A DNA stretch of 64,000 nucleotides from Bacillus ectoiniformans. Lineage in GTDB: Bacteria > Bacillota > Bacilli > Bacillales > Domibacillaceae. Both the position numbers and the translations under genes were made by a program. This document shows, one piece after another, positions 16,698 to 25,934 of this stretch. The stretch is from positions 1 through 64,000 of the forward strand of contig NZ_JAFBES010000012.1 of the NCBI RefSeq assembly GCF_016908875.1. Reading direction: 5' to 3'. The notes below the pieces were generated by a model that saw only the letters and a program-made list of their open reading frames with translations, was not told the DNA's origin and ran no database searches. How positions within the stretch are numbered: position 1 is the first letter of the stretch; every line of letters starts with the position of its first letter.

Positions 16698-17390
16698 GTT
16701 TTGGTACAAGCTCCGCTTAAGCTCCTCCAGTTCTTGAACAGTCAGCTCCCGATAGCTCCCCCTTTGAAGCCCGCTTAAATAGATATTCATAATTCGGATC
16801 CGCTCTAGTTTAGTTACTGTATATCCAAACGCTCGGCACATCCTTCTTATTTGCCGATTGAGCCCTTGAGTCAATGTAATCCGAAATACACAATCACTAA
16901 TAGGCTCGACCACACAAGGCTTGGTAACTGCTTTAGGCAGCTGCACACCTTCTGACATCCTGCGAATAAATTCATTAGTAAAAGGTTTATCTACTGTAAC
17001 TGTATATTCTTTTTCATGGCCATTTTCCGAATGACTGATCCGATTAGCCAGATCTCCGTCATTCGTCAGAAGAATCAGTCCTTCTGTCTCTTTGTCTAAG
17101 CGCCCAACAGGAAAAATCCGCTCTGAATAATTAACATATTCAATGATATTGCCCTCTACATGCTTAGCAGCCGTAGTGGTAATTCCTGCAGGCTTATTAA
17201 AAGCTAGATAAACGAGCTCTCTTAGGTTCTCAAGGCTTTTCCCATCCACTAACACCTCATCATCTGATTGAATAAGTTGTCCCGATTCCCACACCTCTCC
17301 ATTGACAGTAACTCGCCCGGCCTCAATCAGCCTTTTCGCCTCACGCCGGGAGAAACGCCCTGTCAGACTTATGTATTTATAAATATTCAT
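16695..17390 (-). CDS. rluF: RluF-type 23S rRNA pseudouridine synthase
   Basis: Pseudouridine synthase of the RsuA/RluB/E/F family, 231 residues. An N-terminal S4 RNA-binding domain covers about 3-60 (RFSRREAKRLIEAGRVTVNG). The catalytic Asp sits in FPVGRLDKETEGL. The C-terminal part (KEYTVTVDKP, GLNRQIRRMCRAFGY, ERIRIMNIYL) is closest to RluF, which in E. coli modifies U2604 of 23S rRNA, rather than RsuA or RluB. The ATG at 17390 has GGAG at good spacing. It lies between two GGDEF-EAL genes but has no evident functional link to them. Confidence 0.85.
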   Translation of the reverse strand: MNIYKYISLTGRFSRREAKRLIEAGRVTVNGEVWESGQLIQSDDEVLVDGKSLENLRELVYLAFNKPAGITTTAAKHVEGNIIEYVNYSERIFPVGRLDKETEGLILLTNDGDLANRISHSENGHEKEYTVTVDKPFTNEFIRRMSEGVQLPKAVTKPCVVEPISDCVFRITLTQGLNRQIRRMCRAFGYTVTKLERIRIMNIYLSGLQRGSYRELTVQELEELKRSLYQN

Positions 17391-17572
17391 AAACACTGCT
17401 CCATTCTTACTTACATCATTTGCGAAAAAGATCTTAATAATAAATTAACATTTAAAGGAGATAAAAACGCTTATAATCAATTTGTCACAGGTTTTTTGTC
17501 TTATTTTAGTGTTTTTTGTAAAAAAGAACGATGAATCCGATATGGATCACCTTGATAGCCAGGAGGCCACTT

Positions 17573-20461
17573 ATGAACAAGCAAGTCCCATCAGTCCGTC
17601 AAGCTTTAGGATTTATACTCCTTACAGCGTTATCAACAATGGGAAACTATTTTTCTATCGAGCTGTTTTTGGGGGTTCATTTTTTATTCAGTTCTATTTT
17701 TATTTTTCTTATTATTAGCTACTATGGAACATTCCCAGCCGTTGTTGCAGCAGCTATTTCAGGAGCTTACACCATATTCTTATGGGACAATCCATATGGT
17801 TTGATCACCTTAATCTTAGAAGCATGGTTTGTTGGTTCTTATTATCATAGAGTAAAGAGAGATGTAATAGTAGCGGATGTCATTTTTTTATTTTTTATCG
17901 CCATGCCCTCCTCTCTCCTTTTCAGCCTGCTATTTATTGGGTTAGACGAGGCAAATTCTATTCTGATCATGTTAAAACAATCGGTGAATATGCTGGTGAA
18001 TGTTTTATTAGCCAACCTTATACTTGTATTGTTTGATTCATTTTCAAAAAATCCGGGTAACCGGCAAGCTTCTTTGCAGCAAATTCTATTTAATTTATTT
18101 TCTTTGTTTTTTCTCATTCCTTTAGTTACTTTTTTAATTTATATAGGACGCGAGGAAGTTGAGTCGGTGAAATCAGATATTGAAACAAAAATGTCTGATA
18201 CCTCTCACTCCCTAACCATTCAGCTCAATAACTTTTACCACCGCCATGTCACATCTTTAGGCGGTACCGCTAACCAGCTAAAATATGCAGATGAGTATTC
18301 AGGGTCTGCTGTTCAAAAAGAGTTTGCTACAATCCAGCATACCCTCCCTGCTTTTAAAGTGCTGTATGCAATGGATGAAGAAGGTCGCGTGATAGCCAAA
18401 CATGCACGCTATGCACTGAAATACTTTAGAATTGAATCTGATCGGCAATACCCTCCCACGAAAAAAGATCGAAAACCATATCTATCTGATCTTGTTACGC
18501 GGAGTGTACCCGTTATAGAGCCTGTCGTCATGTTAACTGTACCTATTGAGAAAGATCAGCGAAATATAGGATATGTCACAGGCGTTTTGAAACCTGTCTC
18601 GTTTTTATCATTAGTCCAAGAAGCGGCAAAAGAAGAGATGAAAGTGACGATCACAGACCGGCAGGATAAAGTCATTATTTCAAATGACAGGAATCAAAAT
18701 ATTACCCGTCCGATTAAAGACTCTGACAGCATTAAGCTTCACCAGCTATCATCTGAAAAAGAAGTCTATTCTTCCTTTGAGCAGTGGATAAATACATCTT
18801 ATAGCCTGACTTCACAAATCAGCAAAGAGATGCCTTGGAATATCCATGTTCAAATGCCGGTCAACGTCTATAAACAAGCGTTATATGAAAAGTATATTAA
18901 ATTATTGGGCTTAGCCTTAGGTGCAGCTTTATTAGCATTACTCGTTTCTTATTTACTTAGCCGCTGGGTTCAGCACTCTTTAATAACAGTGATTCAGCTT
19001 ACGAATAATCTGCCAGATAAAATTAAAAAGAATGAAAGAATCCGCTGGCCAAAGCTTACGATCTCTGAAATAAGCAATATTATTCATAACTTTATGCAAA
19101 TGGAAAACAGGTTACATAGAATGTTCTCTGAAGTGCAAGCTGCCCATAATAATTTAGAATACCTTGCTCATTATGATCCGCTGACTCATACCTTTACTCG
19201 TTCTTACTTTATTAAGACCTTCCAAAAACTGGCCAAGTCAGCTGATCCCAACACTAGAATGGCGTTATTTTTTATCGATCTAGACCGTTTCAAAACCATC
19301 AATGATTCTTTAGGACATCAAGCAGGAGACTCTTTGCTCATCGAAGTATCTTCACGCTTAAAAGCGGTTTGCAAGGAGAACTTTATTATATCTAGAATTG
19401 GCGGGGATGAATTTATTGTGCTGATTCCTCAAATAGAAGAAACTCTTCTTGTAGAGCAAACGGCTCAAACCATGGTCCAAAAGCTAGCTGAACCTTATAA
19501 TGTACGAGGCAACGACTACCACCTGACGGCAAGCATCGGCATCAGTCAGTACCCGATTGACGGAACCGATAGCCAAACGCTGCTGAAAAATGCGGATATG
19601 GCGATGTACTCAGCTAAAAACAACGGCAAAAACAATTACCAGTTTTATAATGAGACGATTAAACAGCAAGTGCTTTCTAAGGTGGAAATAGAAAATGAAT
19701 TGAGACATGCTATTGTACGAAATCAGCTGCAGCTCTATTACCAGCCTCAAATTGATTTAGTGACAGAGGAAATTTGCGGAGTGGAAGCTCTTATACGCTG
19801 GAATCATCCAAAGCTGGGGTTTGTCTCCCCTGACAAATTTATATCTATAGCAGAAGAAACAGGGCTGATTATTGAAATCGGAGAATGGGTACTGCAAACG
19901 GCTTGCTTAGATGCCGTCTCCTGGCAGAAAGCTGGCTTTAGACCGGTTAGTATGTCCGTCAATATTTCTATGAGGCAATTCTTGCATGAAAACCTGCTGG
20001 ACACGATTAAAGAAAATTTAAGAATAAGCGGGCTGCAGCCAAGCTGTTTAAAGCTTGAGATCACAGAAACTGTCGCTATGTGTCAGCCCAGCTTAGTGAT
20101 GGAGCGCCTGCAGCAGCTGAAACAACTAGGCATTGAACTTGCACTAGATGATTTCGGTACTGGGTATTCTTCCCTCAATTATCTAAAGAAATTGCCTGTT
20201 GATATTCTTAAAATCGATCGTGCTTTTATTAATGAGATCGACCAAGACGAGAAGGATGTGACCCTTGTTAAAGCACTGATAGAAGTGGCGCATAGCTTTG
20301 GCATGACCGTTGTTGCTGAAGGAGTCGAAATGGCCAGCCAGCAAGCAAAGCTGCAAAGTATACATTGCGACCAGCTGCAAGGGTACATCTTTAGCAAGCC
20401 CCTGCCTAAAAGTCAGATAGAGGAGCTCTTTCAGCGTAATATGGTTCCACAGTTAATCTAG
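17573..20461 (+). CDS. Membrane-bound GGDEF-EAL cyclic-di-GMP protein
   Basis: Membrane signalling protein of 962 residues, starting at ATG 17573 behind AGGAGG; the upstream frame lacks a ribosome binding site. About five or six N-terminal helices (residues 6-170) are followed by another helix near 185 and a probable extracellular sensor loop (about 200-430), which looks Cache-like. A further helix near 435-455 leads to the cytosolic GGDEF domain (GGDEF at 610-614) and EAL domain (EAL at 738-740). Both motifs are intact. It is paired in the genome with the soluble PAS-GAF-GGDEF-EAL gene across the rluF gene. The sensed signal is unknown. Confidence 0.88.
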   Translation: MNKQVPSVRQALGFILLTALSTMGNYFSIELFLGVHFLFSSIFIFLIISYYGTFPAVVAAAISGAYTIFLWDNPYGLITLILEAWFVGSYYHRVKRDVIVADVIFLFFIAMPSSLLFSLLFIGLDEANSILIMLKQSVNMLVNVLLANLILVLFDSFSKNPGNRQASLQQILFNLFSLFFLIPLVTFLIYIGREEVESVKSDIETKMSDTSHSLTIQLNNFYHRHVTSLGGTANQLKYADEYSGSAVQKEFATIQHTLPAFKVLYAMDEEGRVIAKHARYALKYFRIESDRQYPPTKKDRKPYLSDLVTRSVPVIEPVVMLTVPIEKDQRNIGYVTGVLKPVSFLSLVQEAAKEEMKVTITDRQDKVIISNDRNQNITRPIKDSDSIKLHQLSSEKEVYSSFEQWINTSYSLTSQISKEMPWNIHVQMPVNVYKQALYEKYIKLLGLALGAALLALLVSYLLSRWVQHSLITVIQLTNNLPDKIKKNERIRWPKLTISEISNIIHNFMQMENRLHRMFSEVQAAHNNLEYLAHYDPLTHTFTRSYFIKTFQKLAKSADPNTRMALFFIDLDRFKTINDSLGHQAGDSLLIEVSSRLKAVCKENFIISRIGGDEFIVLIPQIEETLLVEQTAQTMVQKLAEPYNVRGNDYHLTASIGISQYPIDGTDSQTLLKNADMAMYSAKNNGKNNYQFYNETIKQQVLSKVEIENELRHAIVRNQLQLYYQPQIDLVTEEICGVEALIRWNHPKLGFVSPDKFISIAEETGLIIEIGEWVLQTACLDAVSWQKAGFRPVSMSVNISMRQFLHENLLDTIKENLRISGLQPSCLKLEITETVAMCQPSLVMERLQQLKQLGIELALDDFGTGYSSLNYLKKLPVDILKIDRAFINEIDQDEKDVTLVKALIEVAHSFGMTVVAEGVEMASQQAKLQSIHCDQLQGYIFSKPLPKSQIEELFQRNMVPQLI

Positions 20462-20470
20462 AAAACATAC

Positions 20471-20501
20471 AGCAGCCGCGACTTGAGGAATCGCGGCTGC
20501 T
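20471..20501 (+). terminator. GC-rich hairpin after the membrane GGDEF-EAL gene
   Basis: Perfect AGCAGCCGCGA/TCGCGGCTGCT hairpin 10 nt after the stop. No T tract follows, so termination is likely but not certain. Confidence 0.5.
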
Positions 20502-20520
20502 GCATGTTGACCATCGTCAT

Positions 20521-20619
20521 GATCTGATAGATTTTTGGGCTACCGCCGATAGAACCTTCAAAGCCGCTGATAGATTCTCCAATACCGCCGATAGAAATTC
20601 AAAAGCCGCCGTTAGAACC
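20521..20619. repeat. Array of 21-nt tandem repeats, copy B
   Basis: About five units of GCCGATAGA-N12 type, with spacings 22, 21, 21 and 21 nt, in reverse orientation to the array at 13155-13232. The motif is GCY-GATAGA with a variable remainder. A lone related unit (CTATCGGCTT) is at about 36371. Confidence 0.85.
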
Positions 20620-20741
20620 AACATGCCATGATTCCCCCTAAAATTCACCTCTGACCTCACTGTTTATATAATAATTTTTTCCTCTTACCACATAAATATG
20701 GTACATTAACACTGACACTATAGTAAAAAAGGAGTTTTATT

Positions 20742-21092
20742 ATGTCTAACCAAGAAAATCACCAAGCTTTACCGCCAAAAACATGCACAATCGAACGTCT
20801 TGTCACAATGCCAGAAGATGTGGAAAAAGTACTTCAAGGGAAGAAAACGGCAACTCGCCGCAATGGCCGTTATGCGGATGTAGGAGAAGTAATGATACTT
20901 GAGGATAAAAAGTTTATCGTAGATCGTGTGTATTCTCAATCTCTAGGCGAACTAACGGACGAGCATGCTCAAACGGAAGGTTTCGAAACAGTAGAAGAGT
21001 ATAAGCAATCTATTTTAGCCTATCACCCAGGTATGCCTTGGCTTCCACAAATGCGGGTTTGGGTCCATGAATTTAGCCCAATCAGCGAGTAA
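20742..21092 (+). CDS. ASCH domain protein
   Basis: Small cytoplasmic protein of 116 residues with an ASCH (PUA-like) fold: VEKVLQGKKTATRRNGRY and the Lys/Arg-rich strand match the family, which is thought to bind RNA or modified nucleosides. Related YqfB-type proteins act as amidohydrolases on acetylated cytidine, but I cannot tell whether this one does. AAAGGAG precedes the ATG. The DUF2269 gene begins 12 nt downstream with a poor ribosome binding site, so the two are probably co-transcribed. Confidence 0.75.
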   Translation: MSNQENHQALPPKTCTIERLVTMPEDVEKVLQGKKTATRRNGRYADVGEVMILEDKKFIVDRVYSQSLGELTDEHAQTEGFETVEEYKQSILAYHPGMPWLPQMRVWVHEFSPISE

Positions 21093-21104
21093 TTACTAGA
21101 CCGC

Positions 21105-21545
21105 ATGGATCTATTTTATCGCATACTAATCTATATTCACGTTTTAAGCGTGGTCGCATCAATCGGTCCTTTCTTTATATTGCTGCCAATGGTCAAAAAA
21201 CTGCGGGTCGCACAAGCGGCTGAATTGAACGCATACCTTGACCCTTTTTGGCTCGTCGTCCGATTATCTAAGCATGCCGGACATATTCTAGTAACAACTG
21301 GCGTACTGCTCGTCATCCTTGGACCTTGGAGTTTCAAAACCCCATGGATCGTCATGACGCTTCTGATCATGTTTGCTTCATTATTCTTTTTAGCGCGCGC
21401 CTTTTCTCCTAAGCTTAGAAAACTGCAGGAATCTGGCGTAAATAAAGAAGAAGTAGCAGCTAAACTTAAGCGTTCGATTTGGACATATCTGATCCTGCTT
21501 ATGGCCATGCTTTGGTTTATGGTCGTTAAGCCGCCTTTATGGTAA
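21105..21545 (+). CDS. DUF2269-like integral membrane protein
   Basis: Membrane protein of 146 residues with four hydrophobic segments, starting within RILIYIHVLSVVASIGPFF. The pattern of an N-terminal His in helix 1 and Arg-rich loops fits DUF2269-type proteins, whose function is unknown. It lies 12 nt after the ASCH gene and lacks a strong ribosome binding site, suggesting translational coupling. It ends at a terminator shared with the convergent ybaN gene. Confidence 0.65.
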   Translation: MDLFYRILIYIHVLSVVASIGPFFILLPMVKKLRVAQAAELNAYLDPFWLVVRLSKHAGHILVTTGVLLVILGPWSFKTPWIVMTLLIMFASLFFLARAFSPKLRKLQESGVNKEEVAAKLKRSIWTYLILLMAMLWFMVVKPPLW

Positions 21546-21558
21546 TAGAAATAGAAAT

Positions 21559-21594
21559 AGCCGCACAATGCATTCAGCTTGTGCGACTTTTTTT
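21559..21594 (+). terminator. Terminator of the ASCH-DUF2269 pair
   Basis: CGCACAA/TTGTGCG hairpin followed by TTTTTTT. It overlaps the last codons of the convergent ybaN gene, which ends inside the stem. Confidence 0.85.
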
Positions 21595-21984
21595 GTGGGC
21601 TGGCGCTTGCGGCTCTCTGATCGTTTTGATTTTAAAAATGAAATAATAGTATTTATAGATTACTATCGCCACCAGCATCATTTTGACGGGAAGAAAATCA
21701 GTTAAGAAGAAAGCGACAACAATAGTGAAATCTGCAAACAGCAGGATCGAAGCTTTTTGTTTAAATGTCATGCTGCGTTCTCGCACAAAGCTTTCTAAGT
21801 GTTTTTTGTAGAGATCCGTCTGTTTAAACCAAACTTCAAACCTTTTTGAGCCTTTCACAAAACAAAAGGAAGCAAGAAGAAACAATGGAGTGGTCGGCAC
21901 AACAGGAAGCACGATGCCTGCTATACCAAGCCCCAAAGCTAGGAAACCAGCAATTATATATAATAGATTAATAATTCTTTTCAT
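21574..21984 (-). CDS. ybaN: YbaN/DUF454 membrane protein
   Basis: Inner-membrane protein of 136 residues matching DUF454: IIAGFLALGLGIAGIVLPVV followed by PTTPLFLLASFCFVKGSKRF. Two N-terminal helices and a C-terminal hydrophobic pair flank a cytosolic loop. I chose ATG 21984 because family members begin MKR...; an ATG at 22023 with GGAG nearby is a real alternative that adds 13 residues. The family function is unknown. The stop codon lies within the opposite-strand terminator. Confidence 0.8.
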   Translation of the reverse strand: MKRIINLLYIIAGFLALGLGIAGIVLPVVPTTPLFLLASFCFVKGSKRFEVWFKQTDLYKKHLESFVRERSMTFKQKASILLFADFTIVVAFFLTDFLPVKMMLVAIVIYKYYYFIFKIKTIREPQAPAHKKSRTS

Positions 21985-22122
21985 AAATTGACATTCACCA
22001 CCAATGAATCTAGTTTCGGACATTATTCTCCAAGAGAAAAAGCGACAGCCGCAGCCCCCGCTTCTGTGTCATTCTGCTGATATCATGTTATATCATTTAC
22101 AATGACTTTGATGTAACTTACA

Positions 22123-22533
22123 TCACTCTTCTCTTTCCGCGATTCTCTCTTCGTAATCTTCATTAAACCAAAGCGGATCATCATTATCGACCTCGCCGTT
22201 ATAATTAATCAGCACTTCTTCTCCCGCTTTAATATCTTTATATGCGTAGAAATCAAAGGTATGGTTGTCAAAGTTAATGTCATATACAGCATTCGGTTCG
22301 TACGAATGATTAAATAACATCCCATAACCTAAGACAATAGCTGAATGATTCTGGCCATATTCAAATGCATAGTCCGCCAGCAGCGTTTTTTCGATATGTT
22401 CATGCTCTTCATTTGGGTAAGGCAAAACGGGCGCTTCGTGCAAAAGTTCACCTTTTTTAATGTCGCGCTTTGCAAATACTCCTCTATTTAACTCATCTGA
22501 GTCCGTTAACCTCGAAGTCTTAATTTCAATCAT
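22123..22533 (-). CDS. SET domain protein
   Basis: Compact bacterial SET domain protein of 136 residues. It has the N-terminal RGVFAKRDIKKGELL motif, the pseudoknot segment YGMLFNHSYEPNA and the closing AGEEVLINYNG, which in SET methyltransferases form the S-adenosylmethionine and lysine sites. No pre-SET or post-SET zinc cluster is present. A protein-lysine methyltransferase is the likely activity; the target is unknown. ATG 22533 is preceded by AGGTGA. It is monocistronic. Confidence 0.8.
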   Translation of the reverse strand: MIEIKTSRLTDSDELNRGVFAKRDIKKGELLHEAPVLPYPNEEHEHIEKTLLADYAFEYGQNHSAIVLGYGMLFNHSYEPNAVYDINFDNHTFDFYAYKDIKAGEEVLINYNGEVDNDDPLWFNEDYEERIAEREE

Positions 22534-22675
22534 CTTTATCACCTATGCCTTCTTTTCGTTTAAATCCTTCTTAAGCTTGACAGTTGTCACAAATGAAAGC
22601 AACTGTTATTACCTATTCTAACTGTTAAATGATGGATTTAATCGTTTTCATTCTCAAAATGTAAAAAAAAAAAAA

Positions 22676-22718
22676 GACTGTTCCATTCAAAAAGAGCAAG
22701 TCTCCCTGAAGAACAGTC
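22676..22718 (-). terminator. yebC-family gene terminator
   Basis: GACTGTTC/GAACAGTC hairpin after the YebC-type gene, followed on the minus strand by about 13 T. Confidence 0.9.
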
Positions 22719-22727
22719 TCATTTATA

Positions 22728-23447
22728 TTACTCACCTAAATCTACATTATGATACACCTGCTGAACATCTTCTAAATCTTCTAAGGCGTCAATTAACTTT
22801 TCAAATTGGACTTGCGCCTCTTCAGGCAATGTGACGTCGTTTTGTGCAAGCATCGTTAATTCCGCTACGGTGAAGTCGATCACACCAGCATTTCTAAATG
22901 CTTCTTGAACCGCATGGAATTGATCAGGCTCAGCGTATACGATCACAGCATCCTCTTCCTCTAAGATATCACGCGCATCCACATCTGCTTCCATTAAAAT
23001 TTCAAGCACTTCATCTGCTGTTTTGCCTTCTAATCCTATAACTGCAGTAGAATCAAACATGTAAGCAACTGATCCGCTGACACCTAAGTTTCCGCCATTT
23101 TTACCGAAAGCTGCACGCACGTTAGAAGCCGTACGGTTTACATTATTCGTTAATGCATCAACGATGACCATTGATCCATTCGGCCCAAACCCTTCATAGC
23201 GCAGCTCATCATAATTCTCTTCCACTCCGCCTTTTGCTTTTTCGATGGCACGATCGATAATATTTCTTGGTACATTGTACGTTTTTGCCCGTTCAAGTAC
23301 GAATTTTAATGCCTGATTTGATTCCGGATCTGGTTCGCCTTGCTTCGCTGCTACATAGATTTCAAGAGCAAATTTTGAATACACACGACTGGTATTGGCA
23401 TCCTTTGACGCTTTCTTCTCTTTAATATTGTTCCATTTACGTCCCAT
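22728..23447 (-). CDS. YebC/PmpR-family regulator (YeeN type)
   Basis: Cytoplasmic protein of 239 residues of the YebC family, starting [18 protein letters not shown] at 23447 behind AAAGAGAG. The signatures [23 protein letters not shown] and YEGFGPNG are present. Family members were named as DNA-binding regulators, and some YebC proteins have been reported to help ribosomes through proline stretches, so the role of this paralogue is uncertain. The start MGRKW and the divergent C-terminal end look like the B. subtilis YeeI / E. coli YeeN subgroup. It is monocistronic with a strong terminator. Confidence 0.88.
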   Translation of the reverse strand: MGRKWNNIKEKKASKDANTSRVYSKFALEIYVAAKQGEPDPESNQALKFVLERAKTYNVPRNIIDRAIEKAKGGVEENYDELRYEGFGPNGSMVIVDALTNNVNRTASNVRAAFGKNGGNLGVSGSVAYMFDSTAVIGLEGKTADEVLEILMEADVDARDILEEEDAVIVYAEPDQFHAVQEAFRNAGVIDFTVAELTMLAQNDVTLPEEAQVQFEKLIDALEDLEDVQQVYHNVDLGE

Positions 23448-23594
23448 ATTGAACACTCTCTTTCCGCTTTAAATCACAATTAGATAGTAGTAATGATTCA
23501 ACCAATTGCCATTCGAATGACAATTATTTCTATGATTAACTTTCTATATTATACCTCATTGACCCATTTTTTCACGAGTTTAATATGGAGAATA

Positions 23595-23822
23595 TTACTT
23601 GATCAACTCGCGCATGGCTTGACTTCTTCTCAGCTGTTCTTCTTCAGAAGATAAATCGTACTTTTTTAATAAATGAAACAGTTCGTTCAGCGTTTCTTGC
23701 GAATGTTCCTTCTGCAAAAATAAAGATAACTCTTCATATAATTTCACTGGTAAATAATCAGCTTGGCTTTCTAATTTCTGAATCACACTCTCAAGTGAAT
23801 GATCGAGATTACAACTTCCCAT
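23595..23822 (-). CDS. Small hypothetical protein, 75 residues
   Basis: Helical soluble protein starting MGSCNLDHSLESVIQKLESQ, with GGGTGAG before the ATG at 23822. The frame open upstream to 23912 overlaps the neighbouring GTPase gene and is not needed. It is rich in Leu, Glu and Gln with an RR-Arg tail and looks like a group-specific Bacillus protein. It begins 20 nt after the stop of the TetM-like GTPase gene, so it is probably co-transcribed. Function unknown. Confidence 0.65.
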   Translation of the reverse strand: MGSCNLDHSLESVIQKLESQADYLPVKLYEELSLFLQKEHSQETLNELFHLLKKYDLSSEEEQLRRSQAMRELIK

Positions 23823-23842
23823 TCTTCTCACCCTTTCGACTG

Positions 23843-25786
23843 TCATTTTAAAGCATGCATTTCTGATTCTGCCTGATCCCAAGGAACGGTAAAGCCCTGT
23901 CCTTTTGAACAAAAAATGGAAGATGAGCTATAATCCGGATCAGCCTGTTTATTATAAGCCATCTTTTCTATAACCTCTTGTTCGTTATGGCACCTGTCAT
24001 AGCCGCCAAATGTGAGTGTCAGCATCCCTTTTCCCTGAGTAAAAGAAGCAAGTTCCGCACTATAGTTCATAAAGGTCGCTACAGGAACTCGGCCGGTCAA
24101 CACTGCTTTATTTTTCTCTGTTTTTGGCGTGTCAAAACTGCCATGCGCCTGCTGAATATCAGACATCACCTTTCCCATCTGATCCAGTTCTACTTTAATT
24201 TTAAAAGAATAATAAGGTTCTAGCAAAATATTCGCCGCTTTTTCTAATCCTTGTCTTAATGCCCTTAACGTGGCTTCTCTGAAATCCCCGCCCGTCGTAT
24301 GCTTATTATGCGCTCGGCCGGTTAGCAATGTGACCACAACATCAGTCACTGGAGAGCCCGTTAAGAGACCATTATGAGCTTTTTCAAATAAGTGCTGACG
24401 AACGAGGTTTTGGTGCCCTGTCGCCAAATCGTTCGCATGACAGACATTTTGAAATGAGATTCCGCTATTTCTTTTTGTGGGCTCCAGCTGAAGATGCACT
24501 TCTGCATAATGCCCGAGCGGTTCAAAGTGACCATACCCATTAACAGTTGTTTCAATCGTCTCTTTATATAAGATTTCAGGTCTGTCAAAGGAAACATTAA
24601 ATCCGAATCTCTCTTTTATTAATTGCTTCAGCACTTCCAGCTGAATCTTTCCCATGACATGAATATGAATCTCCTGCAACCGCTCTTCCCAAGTGACATG
24701 TAAAGATGGATCCTCTATATCTAAAATGTGGAAGCACTTCAGCGCCTCTTTCAAGTGAATGTCCGATTCGATGATCACTTTCGACTTTAATGTAGGAATC
24801 ATTTCATATATGGCTTTTTCCTGAAGCGCGCCTAGACCATCGCCTGCAGCTGCCGCTGACAGTCCAGTGACAGCAAATAGGTCGCCTGCTGTTACTTGAT
24901 CGGCCACGGTAAATTTACTGCCGTTGTAGACTCTAAGCTGAGTGATTTTTTCCGTCGTGTCCCCGTACCTTACTTCTTCTCTTACTTTCAGCGTGCCGCT
25001 CAATGCTTTGATAAATGTAATCCTCGTTCCATTGTCCTCATGACGAATCTTGTACACCCGTCCTGCAAAAGGCTCATCTGTCGAGTAATTAGTAACGGTC
25101 AGCTGATCTAAATGATCTAAGAAATCAATGATCCCGACATCCTGCAACGCAGAACCGCTGGCGCATGGAAAGATTTTATTGTCGCTAATCAGCCTTTTCA
25201 TCGTGTCGAGCCATAACTCCTGTTGGTACCCTTCGTCCATATACTGTTCTAATAAGTCTTCATCCTGTTCAGCCACAAACTCAATTAAATCTTCGCTCAT
25301 GACACCGTCCTTAAACGAGTCCGTCAGATCACAAATATCACCTGAGAACTCTGTCCGCATTTCTGCTAACACTCTATCTACATCCGCCCCTGCCCGATCA
25401 ATTTTATTAATGAAGAAGAAGGTCGGCACATGATGTTTTCTCAACAGGCGCCAGATAGTTTCCGTATGTCCTTCTATCCCTTCAACAGCACTGATGAGGA
25501 CAATTGCTAAATCCATGACCTGAACAGATCGCTCCATTTCTGGTGAAAAATCCACATGACCCGGGTTGTCAATTAGATAGCAGGTGGAATCCTTGTATGT
25601 AATCATCCCTTGATCCGCAAAAACGGTAATTCCTCTTTGTCTCTCAATCTCATGGTTATCTAGAAAAGAGTCTCGATGATCAACCCGGCCTCTTTGTTTA
25701 ATGCTTTTTGTATGATAAAGAATTTGCTCGGAAAAAGTAGTTTTACCAGCATCTACGTGAGCAAGAATGCCAATTGTTTTTTTCAT
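23843..25786 (-). CDS. TetM-like ribosomal protection GTPase
   Basis: Translational GTPase of 647 residues of the TetM/TetO/EF-G-like group. The G1 motif AHVDAGKTT, G2 RGITV, G3 DNPGHVDF, G4 NKID and G5 SGSA are all present. The later domains carry the family GHFEPLGHYAEVHLQLEP, RQHLFEKAHNGLLTGSPVTD and HNKHTTGGDFREA segments. TetM proteins release tetracycline from ribosomes; chromosomal homologues like this one are common in Bacillus and need not give resistance. No leader peptide or mobile element flanks it, which argues for a native gene. GAGGTGG precedes the ATG. Confidence 0.8.
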   Translation of the reverse strand: MKKTIGILAHVDAGKTTFSEQILYHTKSIKQRGRVDHRDSFLDNHEIERQRGITVFADQGMITYKDSTCYLIDNPGHVDFSPEMERSVQVMDLAIVLISAVEGIEGHTETIWRLLRKHHVPTFFFINKIDRAGADVDRVLAEMRTEFSGDICDLTDSFKDGVMSEDLIEFVAEQDEDLLEQYMDEGYQQELWLDTMKRLISDNKIFPCASGSALQDVGIIDFLDHLDQLTVTNYSTDEPFAGRVYKIRHEDNGTRITFIKALSGTLKVREEVRYGDTTEKITQLRVYNGSKFTVADQVTAGDLFAVTGLSAAAAGDGLGALQEKAIYEMIPTLKSKVIIESDIHLKEALKCFHILDIEDPSLHVTWEERLQEIHIHVMGKIQLEVLKQLIKERFGFNVSFDRPEILYKETIETTVNGYGHFEPLGHYAEVHLQLEPTKRNSGISFQNVCHANDLATGHQNLVRQHLFEKAHNGLLTGSPVTDVVVTLLTGRAHNKHTTGGDFREATLRALRQGLEKAANILLEPYYSFKIKVELDQMGKVMSDIQQAHGSFDTPKTEKNKAVLTGRVPVATFMNYSAELASFTQGKGMLTLTFGGYDRCHNEQEVIEKMAYNKQADPDYSSSSIFCSKGQGFTVPWDQAESEMHALK

Positions 25787-25882
25787 GATGCCACCTCAAT
25801 ATTCATTCATATACGAGAATTATATCAAATAGAAAAGCGGTTGCCGAAGAGTCTGTGCGTGCTGGCCTCCGTTGAAACTTTT

Positions 25883-25911
25883 TTTGAACCTATCCGTATG
25901 TATTGTATAAT
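25883..25911 (+). promoter_or_regulatory. Promoter of the DUF4003 gene
   Basis: TTTGAA (or TTGAAC), a 16-17 bp spacer and a perfect TATAAT, about 24 nt before the ATG. Confidence 0.65.
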
Positions 25912-25934
25912 AATACCAAAAGGGGTGAGGGAAC

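Noticed and set aside
13155-20619. CRISPR array
   Set aside because: The repeat unit is short, the units are contiguous without unique spacers and no cas genes are present.
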